DNA of 64,000 bases from Dipylidium caninum (GCA_017562135.1 QEYB01001389.1:124001-188000), one strand, 5' to 3'. Shown: positions 1-13,630, numbered from the stretch's first letter. Notes: generated by a model not told the origin, from the letters alone. A program made the numbers and translations.

Positions 1-164
1 ATGATACTCAGGGCATCACAGAACGTCGTGCCTCACGTAGTATGTGCTTTTATATCTTGCACAACTGCCTTTTTGTCTTCGACTAACAACTCGTCAATTT
101 ACTACTTTATCTCAAAACAGGTGATATGTTAAGGTCTTAATGCCCCGATTTCGCAAAGTGATTT

Positions 165-3100
165 CTAAGAAAGAGCAACTCGCGACGGAGCCGGAACTCT
201 CATCCCAGGCAACACCGCCACCACTTCTGCCGTGGAGCTGGCAATCGGACCTGAGAATGCGTCTGGATTTGCCTTGCTTCTTGCCTTGTTGCTTAAGTAC
301 GAATGGTTACTCGAAGATTTGTTCTCCGTGGTTACACGTTGCAACAGATAACCCCACCGTGAGGAGTTGGCCAGCACCATGCCACATAGATAGCAATCTG
401 AACAGAGACAAGTAGGTGGTAGGGTATATTCCATATTTTCTAACAGCGTGATGATATGCACAACAAATAGACACGACGTATGTTCTCATGATCGGGTTCA
501 CAGATGGGTAACGCCCTCGCGCCGTAATGTAATGGCGATGATGAGGATGTTGCGGCAACTAAGCTATACTCAGGATTCCTCGCTATGCGGTCGAGGAGAG
601 TAAAGAAAGAACAAAGGGAAAGTTGGGACAAGCAAAAAAGGTGATCAGGGAAAGAGAGACAGAATGTCACATGCTCTGCATTGGGAAGGGAAGGGGGCAG
701 GGGGAGGAGGTGCAGAAAAGTTAAATAAAATGCACAAGACCAGCTTGAGACACAGCCTGGTGGGGTTGTGTTGTTTGAATTGTGTTGTAATGATGTGATG
801 CTCTATTATATTGAATTGAGACGAGAAACCAAAGTCCAGCTTTATGCGACGGTTTGCATAAAAATGCATTAAAAATGGCCTACAATCCGATGCAGGAAGT
901 TGAGCTCCGCAAAACTAGCAGTAGGAAAAAAGAAGGGATGGGCGGCGACTTCGTACGAAAAGGTCGAGAAGCGGCGATTGAGTTAATTAAAACGCGCAAA
1001 AGACGCCATCGTATGGGGAGAGGAGAGACAGCACGTTACTCGCTCGGTGAGTCCGACTCTGAAAAAAAGGAAGGCAATGAGGGCGGGTTGTTCAATCCAA
1101 CCTCAGGTCTTATCGTTAAGTTGACTTGATATTTGAATGACCGCTGTACGAATGATTTCCATCAGCCGACCGGTACATTTTATTAATGTGGCTGAGTAAA
1201 GACCTAGATAAAGTGTGGTAAATAGCTGAGTGCCCCTAACTAAGAGAAATTTGATGCGGCAGAGAAATAAGTGGAGGATTAAAAGAATAAACGAAGACTG
1301 GTTTACATTTCCAGCACCGGTCATGATGGCTTGCGTAATGGCGTCTTACATACAATTATTTGAACTAAATAACAATCTGAGTGTATTTTCCATCGCTTTA
1401 TATGACACTAACACACAGCTGAATCTACAAAAGAAGTTAATAGTGTTTACCTTGACGACTACATCCGGCAAACTAATGCACATGGATAAATACCTCGATA
1501 GTTAGCTATAATTGAGAAAAAAAAGTTCAGATTGGTCATCCATTTAGTGAAAGCGATCCAGATTCTACGAAAAAGACGAACGTCTCAAAGCTAAAAGTCG
1601 TCAAGCCGACACAAACAGGAAACATCAACGGCTACTACTAATAACCCAAGGTAACCGGGATGAACAACGATAACGAATCATATTCCTCATACGCCGATTA
1701 ATTAACGGATCTGAGAAATATATGGCATCATAGATTCAAAAAGAAATTCAGATATAGCAGATAGAGTTTAAAGAAACAAGAAGTGGATACTAAAGGCCGA
1801 CGTAGATTCACAAAAATAAGATTCAGATTGCTTACAATTTTACCCTAGAAGTCCCAGCGAGAAGCAACTAAAAATGTACCCAACTAATTCCCGACTTGCC
1901 CTTGTTTTTGTTGTCATTCAATGATAAATGAACGAAAAACACTGATGACGTTCAAGTGGGAATTCCGGAAGTATCAAAGGCCTTATAGTTACCATTTTAG
2001 GTGTAATTAACCTCATACAAGTGAATAATGCCTTTCGATTACACTAACATCACCGCTGGGGTTTAAAAGCATTAAATAACGAAATATACTTTACACTGAA
2101 GGCTATTGTGAAAGGCACTTGCAGCGGAAGCACAAAGAATAATGCAAATTAAGCCTCCGTACGGAGATGAGGAGAATATTTACGTATGAAAAAAAAAAAC
2201 AATAACGAAACGAGACTATACTTCAATAGCTTAACCGTAAGTTCGCAAACAACTTCGAATGGAAATGATTTAAGGAAATTATTCAATACACATATCAGGG
2301 CTACTAAAGGCAACAAAAAATATGGCTGAATTAGCTTATCATCAATATGATTACAAGGCTAACTTAGTCAACCTTATGCATGTGCCAATAATGGTATTCT
2401 TGTAATTATTAAGGTAAGTTCATAAGCTGTAATAGACTCACCCCCCATAGCTAATTTTGTGACTTTTTCCGTAAGAAGTTCCAAATTTCGGTTGATCTCG
2501 GCTGTGGAGTAGTCCACTGTGGTGGAGGAACCGGCGGTAGTGGTGGTGTCAGCTAGCCAGCGGCGCTGTTCCGCCGCTCCTGACGCCATTCCTGTTGGAT
2601 GTGGGAGTGGATGCGGTGGCGGTTGGAGGTAGGTGGTGGCAGCAGCAAAATCTTCCCCACTACTCTTAATATTGCCCGAGTTTGGCATTAAAGTGAAGCA
2701 GCTGGCGGACTGGAGCTCCGGCGGGGCGAACGGTGACATCGATGTTGAGAGATCGCTACACGAGGGATCGTGGCAGGGGACCATACGATTGCGAGTAAAG
2801 AATTGATGAGCCGTCTTCGAAGGAAAGCAAACATACATGCCACAAATTCTCTCTAATTCCGATTTCAACTGTTACGGAATCGCGTTAGTAGTGAGTAAGA
2901 AATGACTTGAGATCCAAATGTTGTAAATTGCAGCGGCCACCTGATTAGTTTATCTTAATCTTGTGATTACTTGATCAATCGCCTACATCTACATCAGCAG
3001 ATGATGACTTAAGTGACTTTAAACAACCTAAAGTTTGTTAGACTCATTAGCAAAATAAAGACTTGCGTGGGGTGTATGACTAGAGTGCAACAAATAACAC

Positions 3101-6100
3101 ATTAAGTTAAAGTCAATATATAAACGAAAATTAAATGAGGAGTGCATTGTTCCGGGTTTGGTTAGATAATACAGATTACCAAAAGACTTGGTTTCGTGAC
3201 CCATTCATCAAAGACGTCGACTTCCCATTAAAAAACGACAACAAAATAAATGATAGTGTTTCTTCAAACAAGACCTTATTGGGGAATGAGCTTTTCATGG
3301 GAAAAGTAGGTGGACAACAATCATATTGCATTATGGTAGCGGAACACCTTTTTTGGTGTTCAATACTCAGCCCGGTTCTGTGTTTTCAGTCATTAGATTA
3401 CAAAGTGAGTCAACTTTGACAGTACACTTGAGCCAATTCAGATCCACAATGATATAAAAGCAAATGTGGTGGAGTCAATGAAACTGTTGATACAGTTCAC
3501 TCTCACAGCAATGACCCTCTGATGTCCAAATTTGTAATGGAAGTTGACAAATATGACCAGTCACGTAAAAATATGGGGCCGACTAGCACACACACACACG
3601 ACAAAGTAAGTTACCATTCAAGCGAATGGGCTTAAGATTCGCAATCCATTTATTTATCAACACATTTTGACTTGGGCTTTCAAAACAGTGTGCAATAACA
3701 TGGTTCATGACCCTAAAATTCCATAAGGTGAGTATTACGTAATAAAGTAAAATTAGTAAGCACCACGGAGAAGATGGAGCGATTACAAACTTTTGTCAGC
3801 GGATTTAAGAAAACCTAGTTCTACCTGTTTTGATAGGCAAGATAAAAGGTTTAGTATTTAGTCGAAGTTAAAACCCCGCATCGGTAAGAGAATAACGCTT
3901 GCTTGTCAGACAACAACGTATGGCAACACAAATAAGGAACGACCAAAAGTATAATCAAACAATAGACTGCCATTAGTTCAATAAGTCATAAACGCCAAAG
4001 GATGCGGTAGCAAACATTCCTACTGTAGTTGTAAACAGATCAAATAGTATTGAAGCATAATGGCCGTAGTTTCATTTCAATAACCGCTGGGTAAAAGTTG
4101 AAAATCACCTTTCCTCTTACTTATTAGTAGATAAATTTTCGACCTGTACATACAACATCATTTCTAATTTAGGAACGGGGGTAGTATAAACAACTTGTAT
4201 TTTATTTACGTGCCAAAAATTGGTGTGAACAGTAACTTACTCCTCGTGACTCCATGAACCCGCAGGGGCTGGAGACGGTGAGGCTATCCATGCTAGCAAC
4301 GCGTTGCTGAATTGTAGTAACAAGCACCGTAGTCTGCTCATGAAATGCAGGCCTTGAGGGTCCTTGTTGGTGCTGATAAACATCGGGCTCGGCACTGCGA
4401 CCACGTACCATGCCACCGCTCCAACGAGTACTACCACCACCACTAAATTGGGAGGGATTTTGGAGGAAAGTAGGGGATATGCCCGAGTGCATTTGCTGTT
4501 GTTGGTGAAGGTAGGGCAAACGCATAGGAGAGGCAAAGTAGGGTCGCGAGGCAAATCCGCCGCACCCAACGTTTGAACGCGGAGTGTAGGGGGCCGAATA
4601 CGAACCTCCACGATCCAGAGGATGATAATGGTGAGAGAACCGATGTGAAGCCGCCCGATGATGGTGATGATAGGAGCGACGATGTGGTGGTGGTGCAGGT
4701 CCCAAACGATCGACCATTTGCTTCTGCCAAGTCGTTACTTGTTCTTTCTGTGCTCGACTAAATGACTGCGAAAATGTGGCACCACTCAGGAGATTTGAAA
4801 GAAGTAAAAACGAGAATTACTTAATTTCATTTTTTGAGTCACAATAATGCCTTATGCACTCACGTTTGCAGACCTTGAAGATCGAAAGAGATGTGAAGTC
4901 CTAAACTACTTGCTTGCCCTGACTGACCATCCTCGCTTTCAGAAAACGTCAAACCGCTTATAGTAAGTTAGGAAAAAACTCTGCGAATTGCATTTGTTCC
5001 TTCGTACCTGCCAACTTTCTCGGCTTATTTTTCGCAAACAAGCACAAATACTTTTTTTCCCAAATCCACTTCGTCGGCAGTTTGGGTGCGATCTATATTT
5101 AATTGCACTGGAGAAAGTTTTGAATCGAAATCTCACAAAACATATTTAAATGCCCCAATAACTTAGGAATATGTGCATCGCATTATTTGGGACACAATCC
5201 AACAGTGGTCAAATTGAAAGTAAGAATTCCGAAGTCCAAATGTCTCACAGCGCTTGGAGCTTGAATGGTCAAGCAGAGCCTCAGAAAGTTGAAGCCAAAG
5301 CTTCTTTCTGACTATGAAGCATCAACCATACCGTAAAATTCTGAAGCTACTGACAAATTAACATATGCCAAACCACCTTTAAGAATCACAAGGGACAGGA
5401 AGAGGACACACACGTTTGCATTACAAAGAGAATCTCCGGAAATCTGGAAGATAGCAGTGAAGACAATAGAACCCTAGCTCAAGAAAATGTGTCTGAGTAA
5501 CTATTCTTCAATACAACTTCAATGGTAGAGCATCATCCTTTCCATGGTGGACTTAAACGATATATAAATGTTCGAATTCAGCTGACAACGTTACGAGTAA
5601 GCATGTAAACCACTGCAAAATTCCCAGGCAAGTTAATGTGAGGTTAAAAAGATACTCTGAGAGTTAAAGGGAATGGCTTACGTTCCCCAGCAGGTACGCG
5701 ACTAAGATCTCAAAAATTCGATATCTTAATCCATAAAACGTGTTTTACTAGAAATATTGCTTTTTAGCTTCCTATAATGCCCAGTTGCATACAAAGAACA
5801 AATTGCGCTTCTTTTAAACTCCAATCCATTTGATGTGGATTTGCCATAAGATGATCAAAAGCCAACAAGGCAAATGAAACCAGTAATGAACAAGTAAGTC
5901 AAAATGAAATACACGGGTAAAACTTACTGGGTGGTCAAGAACAAGGGTTAGCAACTGCATAAAGAATCCATAGATATCATCATCGTCAACTGACCCTGCA
6001 ATTAATGCTTTGAAGCCTACAAAGACAGAAAAAAGTAATTAAGAAAACAGACCTTTTAGTTACACAACAGAAACACTTAATTGAAACCATTTTCTAGTAC

Positions 6101-8817
6101 AGCGATAGCCCTTATACAGTGCAGCCTAAGTATTTAACGTATGAATGAGCATCCAGACATACCGTGGTTCAAAGAACGCATAATTTGTTCCGACAAATTT
6201 TCATCTCCCAAACCCTTGGCCTTAGATAAAATTTTTGCCGAATCCTTTGCCATCTCCGAAGGCCCACGAGATTTGGTTGAGGATCCCGGAGGAAAGAAAA
6301 AGTTAGTTGTAGGCGACCCGCCTTCACTAGATTTGGGTCTTTTTGGAGACTGCTCACCACCAGGCGTATTAGTGCGACCGAACAGACAGGTGTCAGAGCT
6401 AGTACAGGGACATTGGCACAAACTCCCTGAGGCGGGTCGCAAGTCCATAAACTCGCCTTCGTCATCTTCTTCTCCCTCATCTTCCATATAGTCCTCTACG
6501 TCACTGCCAAACATAAAACCTGTTCCAGGTGCTCCAACCACAGAGGTACTATCCTCAGCCGATGAGGTAGAGGACAGACAAAGAGGCGAGGAGGGTGTCT
6601 GATTGGGCGTCGAAGGGGGAAAAGGCGTCTGGAGGATACTTCGAAGTTCGCTCAGACAACGCCGAAGATTTGATGACCTAATAGGCGGATTCTGAATGGC
6701 AGCTTCAATGCGTGCCTCCAGGTTAGTCAGGGTAGCAGACCGAGTACTCAGATTAGCTATACTCATGATAATCTTGTTCCGTGCACCTCTAGTGACGTGT
6801 TGACGCTGAAGCCACTCATCAGTAATCCCTAACATCTGGAAGTACGTAAGACGCTTGAAAAGACCTATATACTTATGGAGTCGAAGGCTTTTCAACCACA
6901 CGGGGACTCCTAAAAAAGTGGGAATAGGAAATTAACTATAAATTTTTGCTGGGTGTAATTGTAATAATTTGCATGGCTAATTTAATCTGTCGACAGTTCG
7001 GGTCGAACGCTAGCAATAAGAAATATGACGCATGGCACGTATTAAATCCTCGGTGTGAAATCTGACATAAAGAATAATCATCTACTTACTTGCCATACCC
7101 AAATCCTCCACTTGTTCGCCATGAATAGAGACAGTCCTTCGACGAACTCGAGATTTTTTGTAATTCGCAAGTGGGCTGGTAGACGAAATAGGTCGACAGG
7201 AGAGCTCAATAGCATCGCCACAGCTATTCGGTGATGGAGAGGTAGTCAAAGGAACAGTGATAGGGGGGGCTTTGTAGGGCGGTGGACTCGCCAGAGTTAA
7301 GCATGGGATATTTGAAATTTCCTGTACCAGTGGTGGATGACTTAAGTATTCCTGTGATTGGTTAACTTTCTGAAGTTTGAAAGTCAAATAATGTATAAGA
7401 AATGAACGCACTTGTAGAGCAATGTACATACACTAACCTCAGCAGACTCCTTGGAGAGTAGAATTTCGTCTTTAGCAGGTATAACCAAACGGTTACAAAA
7501 ACCACTTTTATCAGGTACCATGGAGCCACACACATTTGTAGAAACATTATCATCCTCTTCCTTTAGCTCGCCTTCCTGAGGCGTGTAGGGTGAGGTAGAT
7601 TGACGTCGAAGAAGATACAGTCGACTGTTCGAAGGTGCAGAAAGCCGGTTACCACGCAAACCCATCGCTGTGGGTTCATTTAAGCCCTGGTACATGGATT
7701 CACTGCCCGACACAAAACCCGAAGAATTCGGAGAGGAGGAGGAACTAAGGACATGTGGCGATGTGAACGGAGAGGGAACAATGAGCGAATTCTCACTAAT
7801 TTGAGGAACTAAGCTGTGATGCCGTCGGTTAGGATATGGGTAAAGTGAACGTGGAAGAAATGGGAAGGGAGAATTGATACTGGAACTACGAAAGTTCCGC
7901 GACAAGGATGTCCCCGATGAAGACAAAGCTGCAACAGATACAAGAGACAGTTTCCCAAACTTCCGAAACAAAAAGAATAGATTGATAAGCGACTTACGAC
8001 CTTCACAACTGCCTTTGTGAAATTCAAATATTTCAAGAAGATCGTTTGCCAGAGTTAAAAGACCTGTCGATTGCCACGAGGAACATGCCTCAGAACGAGA
8101 TTTTATATTATTTTGTAGCCACTGCCGATCTTCTGGGCTGAAGAGCGGTGTCGTCATTGCAGCAATTAAAAGTTGGCCTTCAAGAGAATCAAATGCGTCC
8201 TCGAAAATAAGTTTTTGTTGCAATGAATTTTCCAGAGCTTTGTCAACGAGCGCCAAATATTTGTCATGGATTTTGGAGAACTCAGCATCTTGCTCGTTAG
8301 GAACATTTAAAGATGAGAGAAGGTCCAGGATAGTGGCACGAAAGTCATCGGATGTAATGTCCAAATTATCCAAATGACCTGAATGGTAACGGTTTAAAGC
8401 AACTAACGTATAACCTACCAATATCACTAGCTTTCTTGGTTACATCAACGTGTTGATAGTTTTCAGACAATCTTTCAGTCGTCACAGAGTGTACTAGTTT
8501 CAGGTAGTCACTGCTTATATTCCGTAATGACAACGCAGTAAAAAGAAATTGCCTCGAGGGAGTCAGTTCATTAAACCAACAAACAAATTGGGACACCTAC
8601 AATAAGTGGAGGGAAAGAACTAAACCTGATGTTGGAAGGAAAGGCCCCGTTCGGGCAAAAAGTCATTGTCAGAAATGAAAGGAGGGAGATTCTGAAAAGA
8701 TGGAGGTGAATCCTGTGCAGATGTATCTGGACAACAGTTGTTCTCTATGTAAATGAGGGGTATTCGACATTGCGCATCTTTGTTGTCTGCGAGTTTGAAG
8801 GGATGAGTCATTAACAT
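165..8817 (-). CDS. SAMD4: Smaug/SAMD4 family RNA-binding translational repressor, 10 exons
   Basis: Smaug proteins bind stem-loop recognition elements in mRNA through a SAM domain and recruit deadenylation and repression factors in the cytoplasm. Exons, from the 5' end on the minus strand: 8626-8817, 8419-8596, 7438-8378, 7090-7369, 6163-6909, 5928-6016, 4241-4765, 2442-2868 and 165-397. The 7438-8378 block may be two exons split by an in-frame 69-nt intron at 7929-7997. All phases join, giving about 1203 aa, or 1180 if the 69 nt are removed. The SAM domain (about residues 534-596) carries LRLHKY and VTRGARNKI, which are Smaug-type RNA-contact signatures. The first two exons match the family N-terminal region (FQHQV then WF). 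Exon 9 ends NLELLTEKVTKLAMG and the spliced next codon gives D, like the family C-terminal motif. The middle is Ser/Pro/His-rich. Introns of 29 nt (8597-8625) and 40 nt (8379-8418) occur. The last exon rests on phase and a good acceptor only. The ATG at 8817 is the first in frame, but an upstream exon is possible. Confidence 0.88.
398..2441 (-). other. Last, 2-kb intron of the Smaug gene
   Basis: This AT-rich stretch separates the exon ending at 2442 (donor gtgagt) from the last exon starting at 397 (acceptor ctgttcag). It contains only short chance ORFs and no repeat or RNA gene that I recognise. If the last exon were wrong, translation would instead run through the donor to a stop at 2374. 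Confidence 0.55.
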
Positions 8818-9886
8818 AAACTAAAAAGATGAAATTTCAAGGATAACGAAACCTTTATCTATAATCAGTGCTACAGATGTCCCGGAGAACCGACTTTATA
8901 TGTTGCAGACTTTCAACTTGGCATCGTGCATTTCAGGCAACGGCGAAAGGTCAGCAAAGAGCACGCAGAAGAGATGTAATCCGACGACACCGACTCGCAA
9001 ACCGAACCCGACCTTTTTAAAACACCCGCGGATTCCATCAAGTAATTGAAACATTAACATGAATTTTGCTTAAAACGCGCTAGCTTTATCGCGTATATTG
9101 CATGATTTTATTAAACATTGAATACATTATTTTTTGCAAGTTTTAAATAATTATCAATTTTTGGATGGTACAGATACTTTTTGAAAGGGCGCCGAACCTC
9201 ACTCACACACAAAGTGATTCATGCATTCAAACAACTTCAGATCATATTCAGAACATTCCAAAGAAGCCCATTTTTCCATATGAAGGGGAAGTTTGCCGGC
9301 TATGCCGTCCAGTTCAATTCCAATACGTTTAAATGAAACCAATGTATATTCTAATCTGATTTCTTCGCAGGCACTTTGTTTAGCGATTATTTGCTAGGTA
9401 TACACACATCCCAAGTAAATTATCGCTCTAGATGTAAAATATATAACCCTCTACTGCATAGAATAGCCAAATGCTTTATAGTGACGACCTCTTTTCACAG
9501 GTACGATAAATTATGAGGGTAAATATTTCAAATGCTATTGTGACTCTAAAAAAGTCAACACAAATTTCCGATCTTTGAGAAGTAAGGCCGCGGACCACAC
9601 CACGTCCTGGTGCTTGGCAGCACTTCCTTAAGACTTGCTACTCATGTGCAATTACAGGAAGTCGAGTGGCAATGTTCATTCGACACACTCCTCCGATTTT
9701 TTCGTTTTATTCATATTTATTAGATCAAATCTGCATTACTCACACTATATCATATAATAGCATCTATAAATTCCACTGTCCCAAAAAATTGCACAAGATA
9801 TTATTTCCCTTGTGTATTCTTCACTTTACAGAATAGCGACCCGTATAGTATTAACATAGCCAAGATAAGAAAAGTTAATATTACGG
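8818..9886. other. Intergenic: Smaug 5' flank and 3' flank of the next minus-strand gene
   Basis: About 1.07 kb between the Smaug start codon and the stop codon of the upstream same-strand gene. It should hold the Smaug 5' UTR and promoter and the 3' UTR of its neighbour. I see AT-rich DNA without an ORF, repeat or clear core-promoter motif I would defend. Confidence 0.5.
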
Positions 9887-11626
9887 TCAGCAAGCCATCC
9901 CACTCGCCTCGTATGCACGACAGTATGAGGATGAGCTGGCATCTCTCAAAACATGTATACTGTTGTACTTCTTAAATACACTTCCAAATTTTGATACGAA
10001 TATTTTTTCACCGCGTAGAAATTAAGAGTGAAAAATTTTTCAAGGCAACATGTGACTTTACCTACCCGTGGTGCAGTTGCACAAACGCTATCAATTGCAA
10101 TATGGTCTCAATTTCTGGTAGGGAATCAACTGAGCCACAATAATGGGGCTTGGCTACTACGAAAAACCACTGAGGACTACAGGTCGTCAAAGAAGTCACA
10201 AGACATTAAACTAATAGAGAAAAGGTGGTTTCACAGAGAGTTTTTACTATCAAAATTCTCCCAGATACCGATTATACACATATTTGTCGTCTCAGTGGAA
10301 CAAATCCCATTGTATAGCAGTGTTCCAATGTTTGTCAAAACCCTTATAGTTTATATTACCACGTACCGTATTCGCCAAATGTAAAAGTGGTGTAACCTCA
10401 CCGGCTCCATTACGCCAAACTCTTACAGGTGGTCCAGAGTGCTGCTCAAATGTGACCTTATTAATATGTGGAAAGGCGGCCAGGCAGACCCAACCTCGAG
10501 GCGAAGTCGCATTAAATGACTGAAGGATAGTGCTGTTAAAATAACCCCTTAAAATAAAGAGAAAATCCACACATACCCCTAGAATACCCATAAAAGTCAG
10601 CCTTTCATACTTCTGGAAATTAATGTGGAAACTTACTTGTGCAAAATTATTGCCACTGATCACAGAGATTTCTTAAGTGTCTATTAGTTGAGTGTAAGAA
10701 GATTAAAACATTCGAATGACTCATCCTGACATTGATTGTTTTTGATTGACATAAGTTCGTAAGTAAGACTCTATCGACCTCCACTTAATCTCTTTCGCGC
10801 CAAAAATGCAAATATATTTTAAACGTAAATAATATATCAAGAGGTTTGGGCCACTTCTTCATTTTCGCCCTATATGGGTAAGAATTGTTGGCGTTAATGA
10901 TATAATCTGTAGCTTTTAGGGCAAATATTCTAACACAATTTTAATACCTTGTTTGTATTTACCGCGTGGTGGAGAAATCAGTTTCAGGTCACCTTCCACA
11001 TCATTTCTTGAGAGTTTGTTGTTGGATTGAACAAAAAAGCAAATCAAGTTGATCTGTTTAAAAGTTAGTAGGAGGGGGAACGGGTCTTTGGCGCGTTGCA
11101 ATGGCATGCTTGAGGCATTACACAAATTAGCGACAGCCTGGGGGTCTGGACGCATTTACTCAGTATTTGGTGGTGTGTCTCTCGAGGCAGTTCAAACCAC
11201 TTTCTTTCAACAATCAACGGTTTAGTAGACCTTAAACAGAGACTAACAGGCAGCATCTGCACCGACGCTATAAATCGCATAAATAACAAATCAGAAGCTT
11301 TTTTTTCACATCTCTACTATTATATCAGCAGCGAATACTTTTTTAGTGACTTCAACCTGTACTAAATTTCCGAGGAATATAGGCCGTTACACTCACCACT
11401 CTAAGGCGAAGTTGATAATCCCACGTTCCATCTTGTTGATTGTGAAAGTCAAAAATTGTGGCCAAAAGGTGGCGAATCAGTCCCTATGAAGCAGCCAGTC
11501 TGTACGTCCTGATTAACTTTTCCTCTCAAAAAGGATTCAGCTTATGTAGGAAGTGTGGAAAGAGAATAGTTAAAATGGTAAACCTGTTGCTCTCCTTTAA
11601 TGTAACCGCCGGCTCTCCCGACCTCG
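9887..11626 (-). CDS. Unrecognised multi-exon gene, C-terminal part
   Basis: I do not recognise the family. Seven exons with matching splice phases can be read on the minus strand: 11583-11626, 11397-11483, 10963-11256, 10637-10671, 10367-10519, 10066-10148 and 9887-9959 (stop). The reading is typical of a folded cytosolic or nuclear protein: it has no signal peptide, TM segment or low complexity. Readable pieces include GLIRHLLATIFDF, DGTWDYQLRLRV, ERKWFELPRE, RAKDPFPLLLTFKQI and HSGPPVRVWRNGAGEV. The 294-nt exon is one base short of what the flanking phases need, and the break lies at an AAA run (11155-11157 on plus), so I suspect a missing base. It lies directly upstream of Smaug on the same strand. 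The 5' end is not resolved. The ORF at 12793-13095 may be its first exon. The exon calls at 11583-11626 and 10066-10148 are the weakest. Confidence 0.6.
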
Positions 11627-12792
11627 TCTCATCGGAAGGGTTAAAAGGCAGAAGATGAGGCGAGTCAAGCAATTTTACATGTTAACTCATCCCAATTTAT
11701 ACAATTTACTGTCGTATTCTGCTTCCCCCTCCCGAATATTTCTCGTCGGTGCTTTTATTTGACGTCTAAGTGTCAGGTTCATGTGCATATTCACTATCGA
11801 TCAGCGCTTTCTTATTGATTACCTATACGAGTAACTAGTATTTTTGTTAGTAAAAATTAACATATTGTTTTAGCCATTTCGAGAATCTGCTAGTAATAAT
11901 CTTTTCTTCTAGCATTGTTTTGACCATCTGACAGGTGGCATTGGATCCATGCGCCAAAGAAGGACTTCCACGCCTCGACATATGCCGACTTTTGTTGGAA
12001 CCAACCCAATCGGTTGCGCGCAAATAATCAATCGATTTTCTTATTGATCTATTGATTCATATTTTACAATAAAAATGCTAATAACCTGGCAACTTGTTGA
12101 TCTTATCAAGAGACGTTTTTACTTATTCGATGAAAACTAAAATAAGGGAGAGGAGTTTTTTTCATATTTTCTTCCATTATTTATTCTCTTGAACGCATTA
12201 AAAAGGATACCCACCATTTTTACTTAACCTAATCGATTTGATCTGACCGGCTCTTAACACCTCTCAAAAACAATTCCATAAGTCACTGACAATGGTTGTT
12301 TTTGCTCCCTTTTTTTATCACGGTTTAAAATTGTCCCTGTTATTAAATAAAAATTTATAACTCCCATAGCCTATTTTATAGTTTTGGGGGAAATAAGGGG
12401 AAAAGATCTTCTGCGGAGAAGGTGTCTTAGTTTCAAAAATATGTGATTTTGCACTAATACTCTGATGTTTGATAGATTTATTACTTTTCCAAAATGAAAA
12501 TTAGATGTTCTAGCGGTCTGTTTGATCCTAATTACCGAATAAGGAACCTCTTAGTCTGGACTACTTGATATCCTCTGAAAATAGCCTTCCTTGCATACAT
12601 CCAAGGTCAACGAGTAAAAATTTGTGTTAGTATAAATGATGATAAGCAGGCATTAGGCACAAGCAGTGTCCAAATACTTTCAAGAATACCGCTTTTCCCA
12701 TCTCTTCGTACCGAAGAATGCAAACACTTTAAAAAGGGAAAAAAGAAAAATAATGACAAGGAATGTAAACATGCGGGCTCGCATTCTAGCCT
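11627..12792. other. AT-rich stretch upstream of the unrecognised gene
   Basis: No exon, repeat or RNA gene could be supported here. If the ORF at 12793-13095 is the first exon of the gene at 9887-11626, this is its first intron. Confidence 0.35.
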
Positions 12793-13095
12793 CTAAATCC
12801 TCCAACCCAACAAATTAAGGCAAAGATAATGGGAGTGAAAGTAGCCCATTTTAAGGTGGGAGAGCAGAAGACGCTGAAATGCATAAAGTAGTGTATGGTT
12901 GGTGACAAATGGGATGTTGCTTAAAGCGAGAATGCCATGATATCCATCGAATGGACGAGGGAACGAGAAGTGGATTCCACCGATGAAGAGGGCATAAGAA
13001 ATATTGCGTATTAGTTCATTCAATCTTCTTGCAGACAAGTTACTGTAACGTTGGAATTCACCCGAGGAAATAACATTGTCTAACGGAAAAGCCAT
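12793..13095 (-). CDS. Possible coding exon or small ORF, 100 codons
   Basis: An ATG-initiated frame of 100 codons starts MAFPLDNVISSGEFQRYSNL. It is longer than most chance ORFs nearby and lies on the same strand as, and 5' to, the unrecognised gene at 9887-11626. It could be that gene's first exon, but I could not find a convincing donor in the phase needed. The segment EFQRYSNLSARRLNELI faintly recalls the N-terminal homology region of diacylglycerol kinases, but the following residues do not fit, so I make no assignment. Confidence 0.3.
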   Translation of the reverse strand: MAFPLDNVISSGEFQRYSNLSARRLNELIRNISYALFIGGIHFSFPRPFDGYHGILALSNIPFVTNHTLLYAFQRLLLSHLKMGYFHSHYLCLNLLGWRI

Positions 13096-13226
13096 GGTCT
13101 CTCAGAACATGCACTATCATTTAAAGCAGGAAGTGTTTCTTGGAAGGGTACGAAACGCCTTGACACGGCACTTTCCGCAGGTAGAGGAATTTCAAAGACT
13201 TGACACCTCTAACCTAAAAGCCAAAC

Positions 13227-13630
13227 GATCAGTTCGAGTGTACACATCCAACAAATCGTCAAGCTGAGCAACGCAAGTCGAGCGAAGCGGTCAGAAGGGG
13301 AAAATCGCCGTGAGGTGTTGTTGTCCAACATGGAAATGTGAAGGTCCACACATCGCTGATCACTCGCCAAAAGTTCTTGGATGATCTGCACCGGGCTGCG
13401 TCGACACGTCCGTCGTGGAGCCCTGACCGTGCACCTTCTCAAGTCTGCCGCTCATTTCGTCGCTCCATGCAGAACTCCTCAAATGGCAACACTTTTATTG
13501 ACACTACTGACGACAAATCACACTCGATTGAGTTTTTTCTCTGATAGCAAAGATGAGAAATTTTCTGAAAGTGCGATGATTACATCATCTGAACGATGGC
13601 AGAAAGTCATCAGCAAAAAGGGAGAGTAAA
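13227..13630. repeat. Dispersed repeat, copy A, with a 203-bp invariant core
   Basis: This segment aligns with 29257-29665. The core at 13281-13483 is identical, base for base as far as I can read, to 29311-29513 (constant offset 16030). The outer parts on both sides align but are clearly diverged. The core is more GC-rich than its surroundings and reads open on both strands in both copies, which is expected for identical sequence and is not evidence of coding. It could be a short retroelement, such as the miniature LTR elements known from taeniid tapeworms, or a multicopy RNA gene. No terminal repeats or target-site duplications were found by eye. Confidence 0.85.

Noticed and set aside
4863..4960. 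A possible extra Smaug exon (EDGQSGQASSLGL region) ending at a GTGAGT donor
   Set aside because: It is open and donor-like, but its phase matches neither the upstream exon (phase 0) nor the downstream exon, which join each other directly.
4939..5136. A 65-codon minus-strand ORF in Smaug intron 7
   Set aside because: No splice sites in the needed phase and no family similarity.
11139..11160. A 22-nt GTAAAT...CCCCAG pseudo-intron in the unrecognised gene
   Set aside because: Splicing it leads to a stop in the following frame, while adding one A to the AAA run joins both halves and closes all exon phases.
12793..13095. Diacylglycerol kinase N-terminal domain
   Set aside because: Only about 17 residues look similar. 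The EF-hand and C1 regions expected next are absent.
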